From NCBI RefSeq assembly GCF_016756775.1, contig NZ_JAERMU010000006.1:1-64000 (forward strand): DNA of 64,000 nucleotides, written 5' to 3'. Made by a program: the position numbers and the translations under genes. The notes beneath the pieces were generated by a model. The model searched no databases. It saw only the letters and a list, made by a program, of their open reading frames with translations, and had not been told where the DNA came from. This stretch comes from Dryocola clanedunensis subsp. sulfonylureivorans. Its GTDB lineage: Bacteria; Pseudomonadota; Gammaproteobacteria; Enterobacterales; Enterobacteriaceae. Below are positions 38,959 through 48,628 of the stretch, piece by piece (the first letter of the stretch is position 1; each line of letters starts with the position of its first letter).

Positions 38959-41322
38959 ATGAAAACCCTGAAGAACTGGACAATGTTGAACTCTGATGCG
39001 CACCACGTTGAACTGAGCGTGGACGGCAAGCATCGACTCTGCCTGTACGTGCTGGAACAAGGGATGTTCCGTGTGCTGATTAAACGAGAAAACAAGCTGG
39101 CGCTGAACCGCACCTGGAGCATCGCGCCGCAGGATGACGTGCCATGGGAAGGCCGCAGTCGTGAAAGTCTGGAAGGCTTCTCACTGCCGGCTTTCGCGGT
39201 AGAAGAACAGGATGACACCCTGCTTATCAGCAGCGATAAACTGCGCGTGATTGTCCACCAGCCGCTTTGGCTTGCGTGGGAGTACAAGGGCGACAACGAC
39301 CGGTGGCTGCCGCTGGCGAGCGACCGCCCGACCAGCGCCTACCTGCTTAACGCCCACAGCGACGGTGTGGCGCACTATCAGCGCCGCTTTAAAGATGAGA
39401 GCTATTACGGCCTCGGTGAGAAAGCGGGCCCGCTGGCCCGAACAGGCAAACGCTATGAGATGCGTAACCTGGATGCGATGGGCTATAACGCCGAATCCAC
39501 CGACCCGCTCTACAAACACATTCCTTTTACTATCACGCGTCGTCCGGACGTCAGTTTTGGGATGTTCTATGACAACCTGAGCAACAGCTGGCTGGATTTA
39601 GGCAACGAGATTGACAACTACCACCTGCCCTATCGCCGCTGGCAGGCGGAATCCGGCGACGTGGATTATTACCTGTTCCTCGGCCCGAAAGTGGTGGACG
39701 TCACCAAAGCTTTCGTTCGCCTGACGGGCAAAACGCTGTTTGGCCCGAAATGGAGCCTCGGTTACAGCGGTTCCACCATGCATTACACCGATGCGCCAGA
39801 TGCCCAGCAGCAGCTGATGAGCTTTATCCGCCTGTGCAAAGAGCACGCGATTCCGTGCGACTCTTTCCAGCTCTCATCCGGCTATACCTCCATCAACAAT
39901 AAGCGCTATGTCTTCAACTGGAACTACGACAAAGTGCCGCAGCCGAAGGTGATGAGCCAGGCGTTCCATGACGCGGGGCTCAGGCTTGCGGCCAATATCA
40001 AACCCTGCCTGCTGCAGGATCACCCGCGCTATGGCGAAGTGGCGGAGCGCGGGCTGTTCATCAGGGATTCTGAGCAAAACGCCCCGGAACGTTCAAGCTT
40101 CTGGGACGACGAAGGCTCACACCTCGATTTCACCAATCCGGAAACCGTGAAGTGGTGGCAGCACGGGGTCACTACCCAAATACTGGAGATGGGTATCGAC
40201 GCCACCTGGAACGATAACAATGAGTTCGAAGTGTGGGACGGCGAAGCGCGCTGCCACGGCTTTGGCGAAGAGATTGCCATCAAAAACATTCGCCCGGTGA
40301 TGCCGCTGCTAATGATGCGAGCCTCCCTGGAAGCCCAGCAGGCATTTGCGCCTGACAAGCGCCCGTATTTGATTTCCCGTTCAGGTTGCGCCGGGATGCA
40401 GCGCTACGTGCAAACCTGGAGCGGGGACAACCGCACCAGCTGGAATACGCTACGCTATAACACCCGCATGGGCGTAGGCATGAGCCTGTCAGGGCTGTAC
40501 AACGTAGGCCACGACGTCGGTGGCTTCTCCGGCGATAAACCAGATGCTGAATTATTCGTGCGCTGGGTTCAGAACGGTGTGATGCACCCGCGCTTCACCA
40601 TCCACTCCTGGAACGACGACCAGACGGTAAACGAGCCGTGGATGCATGCAGGCGTCACGCCGGCTATCCGCAGCGCCATCGAAACGCGTTACCGCCTGCT
40701 GCCGTATTTCTACACCCTGCTCTGGCAGGCACACGCTGACGACGAGCCGATGCTGCGCCCCACCTTCCTGGATCACGAGCATGATGCGAAGACTTTCGAA
40801 GAGTGCGACGACTTCATGTTGGGCCGAGATTTGCTGGTCGCAAGCGTGGTGGAACCAGGGCAGCGCCAGCGTGAGGTCTGGCTGCCGGAGAACAGCGCGG
40901 GCTGGTACGACTATTACACAGGTCAGTGGTACAGCGGCGGGCAGTCTGTCGTGGTTGAAGCACCGCTTGAGCATCTGCCGCTGCTGGTTCGCGCGGGTGC
41001 CGCTCTGCCACACTCTTCCCGCATTACGCACGTGGATGCCAGTGCTGACGATGTACGCGAGCTAAAAATCTACCCGCTGCGTGGTACAGGCGTGTCAAAA
41101 GGCAGCCTGTTCGAAGATGACGGGGAGAGCTGGGGTTATCAGCAGGGCAATGCGCTTTGGCTTGCGTGGGAGATTCATTGCACGGCGGAGGAGATCCATC
41201 TCACCTTTAGCCGCAAGGGTGATTATCAGCCTGCATGGACGGAGCTAAAGCTGACGCTGCCGGCAGGCGAGACAAGACGTTTAGTGGTGGAAGGATCCGT
41301 GCAGGATTGCTGGAGCCTGTAA
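38959..41322 (+). CDS. GH31 family alpha-glycosidase
   Basis: A 787-residue glycoside hydrolase. The N-terminal beta-sandwich (about 1-230) contains YYGLGEKAG. The barrel has the nucleophile region GIDATWNDNNEFE and the acid/base region WSGDNRTSWNTLRYN, then HDVGGFSG. A C-terminal beta-domain follows (about 580-787). The Asp in WNDNNE is the expected nucleophile. Start: the ATG at 38959 has GGA at suitable spacing; GTG at 38953 is also possible. No signal peptide is seen, so it acts in the cytoplasm on an imported alpha-glycoside or alpha-xyloside. It is distinct from YicI and YihQ by length and sequence; substrate is not assigned. Confidence 0.92.
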   Translation: MKTLKNWTMLNSDAHHVELSVDGKHRLCLYVLEQGMFRVLIKRENKLALNRTWSIAPQDDVPWEGRSRESLEGFSLPAFAVEEQDDTLLISSDKLRVIVHQPLWLAWEYKGDNDRWLPLASDRPTSAYLLNAHSDGVAHYQRRFKDESYYGLGEKAGPLARTGKRYEMRNLDAMGYNAESTDPLYKHIPFTITRRPDVSFGMFYDNLSNSWLDLGNEIDNYHLPYRRWQAESGDVDYYLFLGPKVVDVTKAFVRLTGKTLFGPKWSLGYSGSTMHYTDAPDAQQQLMSFIRLCKEHAIPCDSFQLSSGYTSINNKRYVFNWNYDKVPQPKVMSQAFHDAGLRLAANIKPCLLQDHPRYGEVAERGLFIRDSEQNAPERSSFWDDEGSHLDFTNPETVKWWQHGVTTQILEMGIDATWNDNNEFEVWDGEARCHGFGEEIAIKNIRPVMPLLMMRASLEAQQAFAPDKRPYLISRSGCAGMQRYVQTWSGDNRTSWNTLRYNTRMGVGMSLSGLYNVGHDVGGFSGDKPDAELFVRWVQNGVMHPRFTIHSWNDDQTVNEPWMHAGVTPAIRSAIETRYRLLPYFYTLLWQAHADDEPMLRPTFLDHEHDAKTFEECDDFMLGRDLLVASVVEPGQRQREVWLPENSAGWYDYYTGQWYSGGQSVVVEAPLEHLPLLVRAGAALPHSSRITHVDASADDVRELKIYPLRGTGVSKGSLFEDDGESWGYQQGNALWLAWEIHCTAEEIHLTFSRKGDYQPAWTELKLTLPAGETRRLVVEGSVQDCWSL

Positions 41323-41329
41323 AAAAACA

Positions 41330-41351
41330 AAACCCCGCCGAGGCGGGGTTT
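41330..41351. terminator. Bidirectional rho-independent terminator between GH31 and ybiT
   Basis: AAACCCCGCC pairs with GGCGGGGTTT around GA. The left arm follows an A-rich run, so it can also work for the minus-strand ybiT transcript. Confidence 0.85.
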
Positions 41352-41390
41352 AGATTGCTGACAAAGAAAGAAAAAACGGCGTTTTTCCTG
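41350..41390. repeat. Truncated copy of the terminator-associated repeat element
   Basis: The stretch TTAGATTGCTGACAAAGAA and the following GAAAAA/TTTTTC hairpin match one end of the element found whole at 44215-44360 and 59010-59151. Here too it directly follows a terminator stem. Its hairpin probably also serves as the ybiT terminator. Confidence 0.6.
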
Positions 41391-42986
41391 TCAGGAGTCA
41401 ATCCCTTTACTGCGCAGGTAATCTTCATACCCACCGGTAAAGTCGATAACACGCTCTGGCGTAATTTCGATGACGCGAGTAGCAAGAGAGCTGACGAATT
41501 CGCGGTCGTGAGAGACAAAGATCAGCGTGCCCGGATACATCTCCAGCGCCATGTTCAGCGACTCGATGGATTCCATATCCAGGTGGTTCGTTGGTTCATC
41601 CATCACCAGCACGTTCGGACGTTCCATCATCAGCTTGCCGAACAGCATGCGGCCCTTTTCACCACCGGACAGCACTTTGGCTGGCTTCTTGATGTCGTCC
41701 TGGCTGAACAGCAGGCGACCAAGGATGCTGCGCACGGCCTGCTCGTCGTCACCGACCTGCATCCACTGGCTCATCCAGTCGAAGACGGTCAGATCGTTTT
41801 CGAACTCGTATTCGTGATCCTGCGCGTAGTAGCCAAGCTGCGCGTTCTCGGACCATTTCACGGTGCCCGCGTCCGGTGCCAGCTCGCTGACCAGCGTTTT
41901 CAGCAGCGTGGATTTACCCACGCCGTTGGTCCCCAGTACCGCAACTTTTTCGCCGACTTCAATCAGCAGATTCACGTCCTTAAACAGCGGGCCTTCTTCA
42001 AAGCCTTTGCTCAGCGCTTCCACTTCCAGCGCGTTACGGAACAGTTTCTTATCCTGCTCGAAGCGGATGAACGGGTTCTGACGGCTGGAGGCTTTCACTT
42101 CGTCGAGCTTGATTTTATCAATCTGACGGGCGCGGGAAGTCGCCTGACGGGATTTAGAGGCGTTGGCGCTAAAGCGGCTGACGAAGGACTGCAGGTCAGC
42201 AATCTGCGCTTTTTTCTTCGCGTTGTCGGACAGCAGACGCTCACGGGCCTGAGTAGCCGCCGTCATGTATTCATCGTAGTTGCCCGGGTAAACGCGCAGC
42301 TCGCCGTAGTCCAGATCCGCCATGTGGGTACAAACCATGTTCAGGAAGTGACGGTCGTGCGAGATGATAATCATGGTGCTGTTGCGCTCGTTGAGCACGG
42401 TTTCCAGCCAGCGAATGGTATCGATGTCCAGGTTGTTCGTCGGTTCATCGAGCAGCAGGATGTCCGGGTTTGAGAACAGCGCCTGTGCCAGCAGCACGCG
42501 CAGCTTCCAGCCGGGTGCAACTTCGCTCATCGGGCCGTAATGTTGCTCAACGGGAATTCCCACGCCCAGCAGCAGTTCACCCGCGCGGGCTTCCGCGGTG
42601 TAACCGTCCATTTCGCCGTATTTGGTTTCCAGATCGGCAACTTTGTAGCCGTCTTCTTCGCTCATCTCTGGCTGCGCGTAAATGCGGTCGCGCTCCTCTT
42701 TCACTTCCCAGAGTTCTGCGTGGCCCATGATCACAGTGTCGAGCACGGTGAATTTTTCAAAGGCGAACTGGTCCTGGCGCAGCTTACCGATGCGCTCGTT
42801 GGGATCCAAAGAGACGTTACCCAGGGTAGGATCTAAATCGCCCCCCAGGATTTTCATAAAGGTGGACTTACCGCTACCGTTAGCGCCAATCAGGCCGTAG
42901 CGATTGCCGCCGCCAAATTTGACGGAGATGTTTTCAAACAGCGGCTTACTGCCGAACTGCATTGTGACGTTACTGGAAACTAGCAC
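41391..42986 (-). CDS. ybiT: ABC-F family ATPase YbiT
   Basis: A 531-residue cytoplasmic protein with two ABC domains and no membrane part, of the ABC-F group that binds the ribosomal E site. Walker A in [10 protein letters not shown] and [10 protein letters not shown], signature-type regions before [11 protein letters not shown] and [12 protein letters not shown]. The linker (about 240-310) is charged and helical. The match to E. coli YbiT is full length. It is divergent from ldtB. Confidence 0.95.
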   Translation of the reverse strand: MLVSSNVTMQFGSKPLFENISVKFGGGNRYGLIGANGSGKSTFMKILGGDLDPTLGNVSLDPNERIGKLRQDQFAFEKFTVLDTVIMGHAELWEVKEERDRIYAQPEMSEEDGYKVADLETKYGEMDGYTAEARAGELLLGVGIPVEQHYGPMSEVAPGWKLRVLLAQALFSNPDILLLDEPTNNLDIDTIRWLETVLNERNSTMIIISHDRHFLNMVCTHMADLDYGELRVYPGNYDEYMTAATQARERLLSDNAKKKAQIADLQSFVSRFSANASKSRQATSRARQIDKIKLDEVKASSRQNPFIRFEQDKKLFRNALEVEALSKGFEEGPLFKDVNLLIEVGEKVAVLGTNGVGKSTLLKTLVSELAPDAGTVKWSENAQLGYYAQDHEYEFENDLTVFDWMSQWMQVGDDEQAVRSILGRLLFSQDDIKKPAKVLSGGEKGRMLFGKLMMERPNVLVMDEPTNHLDMESIESLNMALEMYPGTLIFVSHDREFVSSLATRVIEITPERVIDFTGGYEDYLRSKGIDS

Positions 42987-43101
42987 AGAGATGTCCTGAT
43001 AAATGAGGGGTAATTTGTGATATTGGCCACATTATGCCATAAGTATGTGCTCGGATCGCGTTGGTTGTACTTTGTCTAGAGTTTAACTGATGTAAAAAAA
43101 G

Positions 43102-43152
43102 TGTGATTTAAGCCACATCCGATTTCCCACACCGATGGAATGCACATATAAT
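43102..43152 (+). promoter_or_regulatory. Probable ldtB promoter with CRP-like site
   Basis: A consensus -10 TATAAT lies at 43147-43152. Upstream, TGTGA-TTTAAG-CCACA (43102-43117) matches the CRP core at 9 of 10 positions, centred about 49 bases before the expected start. The -35 is poor, so activation is plausible but the spacing is not standard. Confidence 0.45.
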
Positions 43153-43217
43153 GCGCGCCTGAACCCCATCCGATTTTCAACTAACTAGCCTGTGTGGCCA
43201 TAAATACTACGCACATC

Positions 43218-44138
43218 ATGAATATGAAAATACGCACAATTTTACTGGCATTTGTGGCTGCCGTTTCCTTTTGCAAGACAGCCTCTGCCGTGACCTATCC
43301 GCTGCCTACCGATGGTAGCCGTCTGATTGGTCAAAACCAGGTCATCACGATCCCTGAAGGTAGCACTTCGCCGCTTGAAGAGTTTGCGGCGCAGTACCAG
43401 ATGGGTCTGTCTAACATGCTGGAAGCCAACCCGGGCGTTGACCCGTATCTGCCAAAAGCAGGAACAATTCTGAACATTCCCCAGCAGCTGATCCTGCCGG
43501 ATACCGTTCATGAAGGTATCGTTATCAACAGCGCTGAAATGCGTCTCTACTACTATCCGAAAGGCACCAACACGGTCATCGTGCTGCCAATCGGTATCGG
43601 CCAGCTGGGTAAAGACACCCCGATTAACTGGACAACAAAGGTAGAACGTAAGAAAGCAGGTCCAACCTGGACGCCAACCGCGAAAATGCATGCGGAATAC
43701 GCAGCAGCGGGGACGCCACTGCCAGCCGTTGTGCCAGCCGGCCCTGACAACCCAATGGGCCTGTATGCGCTCTACATCGGCCGCCTGTACGCTATTCACG
43801 GTACAAATGCCAACTTCGGTATTGGCCTGCGCGTCAGCCACGGCTGTGTGCGTCTGCGTAACGAAGACATCAAGTTCCTGTTCGAGAATGTACCGGTCGG
43901 TACTCGCGTACAGTTCATTGATGAGCCGGTGAAAGCCACCGTCGAGCCGGACGGCTCCCGTTACCTTGAAGTTCACAACCCGCTGTCGACGACCGAAGCG
44001 CAGTTCAACTCCGGTGAAATCGTACCGATTACGCTGAAAGATAACGTCACCGCGATTACCGCTCAGCCTGACGTTGATACAACAGTTGTGGACCAGGCGA
44101 TTCAGAACCGTTCCGGTATGCCGGTACGTCTGAACTAA
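43218..44138 (+). CDS. ldtB: L,D-transpeptidase LdtB (YbiS), attaching Braun lipoprotein to peptidoglycan
   Basis: A 306-residue periplasmic enzyme of the YkuD family, equal in length to E. coli YbiS. The start at 43218 ([10 protein letters not shown]) gives a signal peptide ending [10 protein letters not shown] LysM-like region (about 40-95) precedes the catalytic domain with [20 protein letters not shown], where SHGC holds the catalytic Cys. It links Lpp to meso-diaminopimelate. The neighbour ybiT is kept as in E. coli. Confidence 0.97.
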   Translation: MNMKIRTILLAFVAAVSFCKTASAVTYPLPTDGSRLIGQNQVITIPEGSTSPLEEFAAQYQMGLSNMLEANPGVDPYLPKAGTILNIPQQLILPDTVHEGIVINSAEMRLYYYPKGTNTVIVLPIGIGQLGKDTPINWTTKVERKKAGPTWTPTAKMHAEYAAAGTPLPAVVPAGPDNPMGLYALYIGRLYAIHGTNANFGIGLRVSHGCVRLRNEDIKFLFENVPVGTRVQFIDEPVKATVEPDGSRYLEVHNPLSTTEAQFNSGEIVPITLKDNVTAITAQPDVDTTVVDQAIQNRSGMPVRLN

Positions 44139-44153
44139 AAGACGCTTTAGTAT

Positions 44154-44184
44154 GGTGGATGACGCAGACGCTTATCCAGCCTGC
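44154..44184. repeat. REP-like palindrome (degenerate)
   Basis: GGTGGATGACGC...CTTATCCAGCC, downstream of ldtB, is a partly decayed unit of the same family. It is the first item of the 375-base gene-free gap 44139-44513. Confidence 0.55.
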
Positions 44185-44198
44185 ACAAACCGTTAAAG

Positions 44199-44214
44199 GC
44201 GACCTTCGGGTCGC
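44199..44214 (+). terminator. Left copy of the ldtB terminator hairpin
   Basis: GCGACC-TTCG-GGTCGC is the same hairpin as at 44361-44376 but lacks a proper T-run (CTTCAG follows). It abuts the left side of the repeat element. Confidence 0.65.
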
Positions 44215-44360
44215 TTCAGACTGATGACAAACCTAAAGCGCATGTACTTCGCAAAGACCTCACCGAATAAATAACAAGGAAAATCAATTCATTGATTTTC
44301 GCCTGCTGACCACAAAGAAGGAAAAACCACGCTTTTTCCTTCTTTGTCAGCAATCCAGAG
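44215..44360. repeat. Terminator-associated repeat element, copy A
   Basis: A 146-base element that reappears in reverse complement at 59010-59151 with only about eight differences by eye. It contains a palindrome AAAATCAAT-TC-ATTGATTTT and a strong hairpin of ACAAAGAAGGAAAAA with TTTTTCCTTCTTTGT. It has no coding potential. Both sides are flanked by the same 16-base hairpin GCGACCTTCGGGTCGC, as if it had inserted into a terminator and duplicated it. I do not recognise it as ERIC, REP or a named family. Confidence 0.8.
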
Positions 44361-44382
44361 GCGACCTTCGGGTCGCTTTTTT
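44361..44382 (+). terminator. Right copy of the ldtB terminator, with T-run
   Basis: GCGACC-TTCG-GGTCGC (44361-44376) is followed by six T residues, a canonical intrinsic terminator, 222 bases after the ldtB stop codon. Confidence 0.85.
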
Positions 44383-44448
44383 ATTGCCTGTGACAGAGCA
44401 TGCTGGAACCTTCCTTTCAGGAATATTTGGTATGCTCATAAGTCATGA

Positions 44449-44464
44449 TGTGACCGGTAGCACA
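44449..44464 (+). promoter_or_regulatory. CRP-like site upstream of yohJ
   Basis: TGTGA-CCGGTA-GCACA matches the CRP core at 9 of 10 positions. A -10-like TATGAT lies at 44481-44486, which puts the CRP centre at about -36; spacing is therefore slightly off from class II. Confidence 0.5.
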
Positions 44465-44513
44465 ATTTTAGATTTAATTGTATGATGAATGCGTTTCCTA
44501 AGGGGTTATCTCC

Positions 44514-44915
44514 ATGCGTAATTCGCTCACCGTTATCTGGCAGTTTCTGAGATCGTTTATCCTCATTTACCTGTGTTTATATGCCGGTATCGCCCTTTCT
44601 GCCGTGCTGCCCATCGCCATTCCCGGCAGCATTCTTGGCATGCTGATTCTGTTTGTGCTGCTCTCCTTACAGATCCTTCCCGCGAAATGGGTGAAGCCCG
44701 GCTGCCATCTCCTCATCCGCTATATGGTGCTGCTGTTTGTCCCTATTGGCGTCGGCGTGATGCAGTATTTCGACGTGCTGCGGGCGGAATTCGCGCCGAT
44801 TATTGTCTCCTGTACGGTGAGCACGCTGCTGGTATTGGTTATCGTGAGCTGGAGCTCCCATCTGGTGCACGGCGAACGTAAAGTTGTTGGTGAAGCTGAG
44901 GCGGACAAAAAATGA
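44514..44915 (+). CDS. yohJ: CidA/LrgA-family membrane protein YohJ
   Basis: A 133-residue holin-like inner-membrane protein with four membrane segments ([29 protein letters not shown]). The match to E. coli YohJ is full length. With YohK it forms a CidAB/LrgAB-type pair; such pairs have been linked to transport of small carboxylates and to murein hydrolase control. The ribosome site AGGGGTTATC precedes the ATG. It overlaps yohK by 4 bases. Confidence 0.93.
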   Translation: MRNSLTVIWQFLRSFILIYLCLYAGIALSAVLPIAIPGSILGMLILFVLLSLQILPAKWVKPGCHLLIRYMVLLFVPIGVGVMQYFDVLRAEFAPIIVSCTVSTLLVLVIVSWSSHLVHGERKVVGEAEADKK

Positions 44916-45607
44916 TTCACTCCATCTGGTGGTCTTTACCGTTAACCCTGCTGGTCTTTTACGGCGCGCGCAAACTGGCGGTTCGCTTCCCTACTCCGCT
45001 GCTCAACCCGCTGTTAGTCAGCATGGCAATTCTGATCCCCTTTTTGCTGCTCACCGGCATCCCCTACGAGCACTATTTCCAGGGGTCGAAAGTGCTTAAC
45101 GATTTGCTGCAACCAGCGGTCGTGGCGCTGGCCTTTCCGCTTTACGAGCAGCTGCACCAGATCCGCGCGCGCTGGAAATCCATCATTACCATCTGCTTTA
45201 TTGGCAGCCTGGTGGCGATGATAACCGGGACCAGCATTGCGCTGATGATGGGCGCGCCTGTACAAATCGCGGCCTCCATCCTGCCCAAATCGGTCACAAC
45301 CCCGATTGCAATGGCCGTAGGGGGAAGTATTGGCGGAATACCGGCGATCAGCGCCCTTTGCGTGATTTATGTCGGCATACTCGGTGCCGTGCTGGGCCAT
45401 ACGCTGCTGAATATTATGCGCATTAAAACCAGGGCTTCGCGCGGGCTGGCAATCGGCAGTGCAGCCCATGCACTGGGGACCGCCCGCTGCGTGGAAATGG
45501 ATTTTCAGGAAGGCGCATTCAGCTCGCTTGCGCTGGTCATCTGCGGGATCATCACATCGCTTCTCGCACCGTTTTTATTACCGGCTATCGTCTCAATCTT
45601 TGGTTAA
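44912..45607 (+). CDS. yohK: CidB/LrgB-family membrane protein YohK
   Basis: A 231-residue membrane protein of the LrgB family with conserved blocks [22 protein letters not shown] and [12 protein letters not shown]. It is the translationally coupled partner of YohJ (4-base overlap). The order yohJ-yohK-cdd-sanA is that of E. coli. Confidence 0.94.
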   Translation: MIHSIWWSLPLTLLVFYGARKLAVRFPTPLLNPLLVSMAILIPFLLLTGIPYEHYFQGSKVLNDLLQPAVVALAFPLYEQLHQIRARWKSIITICFIGSLVAMITGTSIALMMGAPVQIAASILPKSVTTPIAMAVGGSIGGIPAISALCVIYVGILGAVLGHTLLNIMRIKTRASRGLAIGSAAHALGTARCVEMDFQEGAFSSLALVICGIITSLLAPFLLPAIVSIFG

Positions 45608-45647
45608 AACTTGCGAGAGATCGCGCATTTTCAACATTTATTTCATT

Positions 45648-45682
45648 CGTTGCATTTGCAATTAGATACTGATCACATATAA
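45648..45682 (+). promoter_or_regulatory. cdd control region: CytR-like octamers and CRP-like site
   Basis: CGTTGCATTTGCAATT (45648-45663) contains GTTGCATT, the CytR octamer, followed by an inverted half. A CRP-like right half (GATCACAT, 45671-45678) follows. In E. coli cdd is controlled by CRP and CytR, so this arrangement is expected. Confidence 0.55.
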
Positions 45683-45737
45683 AGCCCATAAAGGGCCGTA
45701 AACTACGGCTCCATAACCTGATATGAGGCTCTGATAG

Positions 45738-46622
45738 ATGCGCTCTCGTTTTGATGCTGCTTTCGCACAGCTCCCGGCTTCACTGCAGGCCGCACTGCCC
45801 CCTCTCCTTGCCGACGACCACTTCCCGGCAATGTTACGTGCGCGGGAAGTAGAAACGCTGAAACACCAGACGGGTCTGGATGATGACGCGCTTGCCTTTG
45901 CCCTGCTTCCTCTTGCCGCCGCCTGCGCCCGCGCGGCGATTTCTAATTTTAACGTCGGGGCCGTGGCCCGTGGCGTCAGCGGTAATCTCTATTTCGGGGC
46001 TAATATGGAGTTTGCTGGCTCTACCATGCAGCAAACCGTCCACGCTGAGCAAAGCGCCATTACGCACGCGTGGATGCGCGGCGAAAAAGGTCTGGCTTCG
46101 ATTACCGTTAATTACACGCCGTGCGGCCACTGCCGCCAGTTTATGAATGAGCTGAACAGCGGCGTGAAGCTGCAGATAAACCTCCCCGGCCGCAAGCCTG
46201 CCACCCTGGGGGATTACCTGCCGGATTCATTTGGGCCGCGGGATCTTGCCATTGAAACCTTGCTGCTTGATGAGATGGACCACGGCTACGCTGCAGAAGG
46301 TGATGAGATCAACCAGGCGGCCATCGTTGCGGCCAACCGCAGCCATGCCCCGTACAGCAAAGCGCCAGCTGGTGTGGCGCTGGCGCTGAAGGACGGCAAC
46401 ATCATTGCCGGAAGCTATGCGGAAAACGCTGCCTTCAACCCGTCTCTGCCGCCGCTCCAGGCAGCACTGAATTTGTTGAGCCTGTCGGGCTATGAGTACG
46501 CCGACATTCAGCGTGCAGTGCTGGCAGAACTTGCTGATGCACCGCTGACGCAGTGGGATGCGACGGTCGCGACCCTGAAAGCGCTTGGCTGCCAGAACAT
46601 TGACCGAACTCTGCTGGCCTGA
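45738..46622 (+). CDS. cdd: Cytidine deaminase
   Basis: A 294-residue dimeric-type cytidine deaminase, the length of E. coli Cdd. The catalytic zinc site is HAEQSAI (His and Glu) with [12 protein letters not shown] (two Cys). A second, catalytically degenerate deaminase-like domain covers about 190-294. It converts cytidine and deoxycytidine to uridine forms. Control elements of CytR/CRP type lie upstream. A stem TGCGGGTG/CACCCGCA without a T-run (46632-46653) follows the stop. Confidence 0.97.
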   Translation: MRSRFDAAFAQLPASLQAALPPLLADDHFPAMLRAREVETLKHQTGLDDDALAFALLPLAAACARAAISNFNVGAVARGVSGNLYFGANMEFAGSTMQQTVHAEQSAITHAWMRGEKGLASITVNYTPCGHCRQFMNELNSGVKLQINLPGRKPATLGDYLPDSFGPRDLAIETLLLDEMDHGYAAEGDEINQAAIVAANRSHAPYSKAPAGVALALKDGNIIAGSYAENAAFNPSLPPLQAALNLLSLSGYEYADIQRAVLAELADAPLTQWDATVATLKALGCQNIDRTLLA

Positions 46623-47474
<852 letters not shown>

Positions 47475-47493
47475 GGCAAGGTGGGGATAATGC

Positions 47494-47571
47494 GTAGGGC
47501 GGATAAGCCTGCGTCATCCGCCATATACTCGAGTTCGGGACGGTGGATGACACTTCGTTTATCCACCCTAC
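47494..47571. repeat. REP-like pair in opposite orientation (BIME)
   Basis: Units at 47494-47522 (GGCGGATAAG...ATCCGCC) and 47542-47571 (GGTGGATGAC...ATCCACC) lie between the convergent sanA and mglC. Confidence 0.75.
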
Positions 47572-47597
47572 AATGACGTGCAGGGTGGATTCGTTTC

Positions 47598-48608
47598 TTA
47601 CTTCTTACGAGCGTACTTCAGTGAATCCAGGGCAACCGCGAAGATAATAATCGCGCCCTTGATGATGTACTGCCAGTATGGGTTCACGCCGATATAGGTC
47701 AGGCCGTAGTTGATAACGGTGAAGATGATAACACCGGTCACCACGCCAACAACCGTCCCTACCCCGCCGCTGAACGACACGCCACCTACCACGCACGCCG
47801 CAATCGCATCAAGCTCATACATGAACCCGAGGTTATTGGTTGCCGAACCGATACGCCCCGCTTCCAGCATCCCGCCGAAGGCGTAGAACACGCCGGACAG
47901 CGCATAGATCATAATCAGGTTCAGGCCGACGTTAACGCCGGACACTTTCGCCGCTTCCGGGTTGCCGCCGATAGCAAAGATGTTTTTGCCAAAGCGAGTT
48001 TTGTTCCACAGCACCCACACGAACATCACCGCAAACAGCGCGTAGAACGTGATGTAAGAAAGCCGGAACGTCCCTAAGGCGATGAACCCCTGGGTAAACG
48101 TCGAGAAGTTAGAGTCAAAGCCGGATACCGGCGACGCCCCCACGAAGTCGTAATACAGGGAGTTGATACCGTAAACGATAATCATCGTGCCCAAAGTGGT
48201 GATAAACGGCGTCACGTTCAGGTAAGCAATAATAATGCCGTTAATCAGGCCAATGATCGCGCCAACGGCACAGACAATCAGCAGCACCACCGGAATAGGC
48301 ATGGTCGCCATATCCGGGAACACTTTATTGACGTTATCCATCGACTGCAGAAGCGTTGCCGCAATAACCGCCGCAAGGCCTACCTGGCGCCCGGCAGACA
48401 GGTCGGTCCCCTGGGTAACAATCAGGCCCGCCACGCCCAGCGCGATAATAATACGCACCGAGGACTGGGTCAGGATGTTACTTAAGTTCAGCAAGCTTAA
48501 AAACGTCGGATCCTGGAAAATAATAATCGCCAGCAGCACCAGCAAAACGACATAAATGCCGCCTTCTTTCAGATAAGTTAGAAAACTTTTCTTATTTAAC
48601 GCACTCAT
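47598..48608 (-). CDS. mglC: Galactose/methyl-galactoside ABC transporter permease MglC
   Basis: A 336-residue permease of the ribose/galactose type, equal to E. coli MglC from MSALNKKSFLTYLKEGG. The ATG at 48608 is used; a TTG two codons upstream is not needed. Conserved blocks are LIVTQGTDLSAGRQVG, NVTPFITTLGTM, GKNIFAIGGNPEAAKVSG and VVGGVSFSGGVGT. It is the last gene of mglBAC. Confidence 0.97.
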   Translation of the reverse strand: MSALNKKSFLTYLKEGGIYVVLLVLLAIIIFQDPTFLSLLNLSNILTQSSVRIIIALGVAGLIVTQGTDLSAGRQVGLAAVIAATLLQSMDNVNKVFPDMATMPIPVVLLIVCAVGAIIGLINGIIIAYLNVTPFITTLGTMIIVYGINSLYYDFVGASPVSGFDSNFSTFTQGFIALGTFRLSYITFYALFAVMFVWVLWNKTRFGKNIFAIGGNPEAAKVSGVNVGLNLIMIYALSGVFYAFGGMLEAGRIGSATNNLGFMYELDAIAACVVGGVSFSGGVGTVVGVVTGVIIFTVINYGLTYIGVNPYWQYIIKGAIIIFAVALDSLKYARKK

Positions 48609-48628
48609 TTTCAATAGCCCCTAAATTA

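Noticed and set aside
41235-42473. A 412-codon plus-strand open frame opposite ybiT
   Set aside because: It is antisense to a full-length ABC-F gene with all motifs in place.
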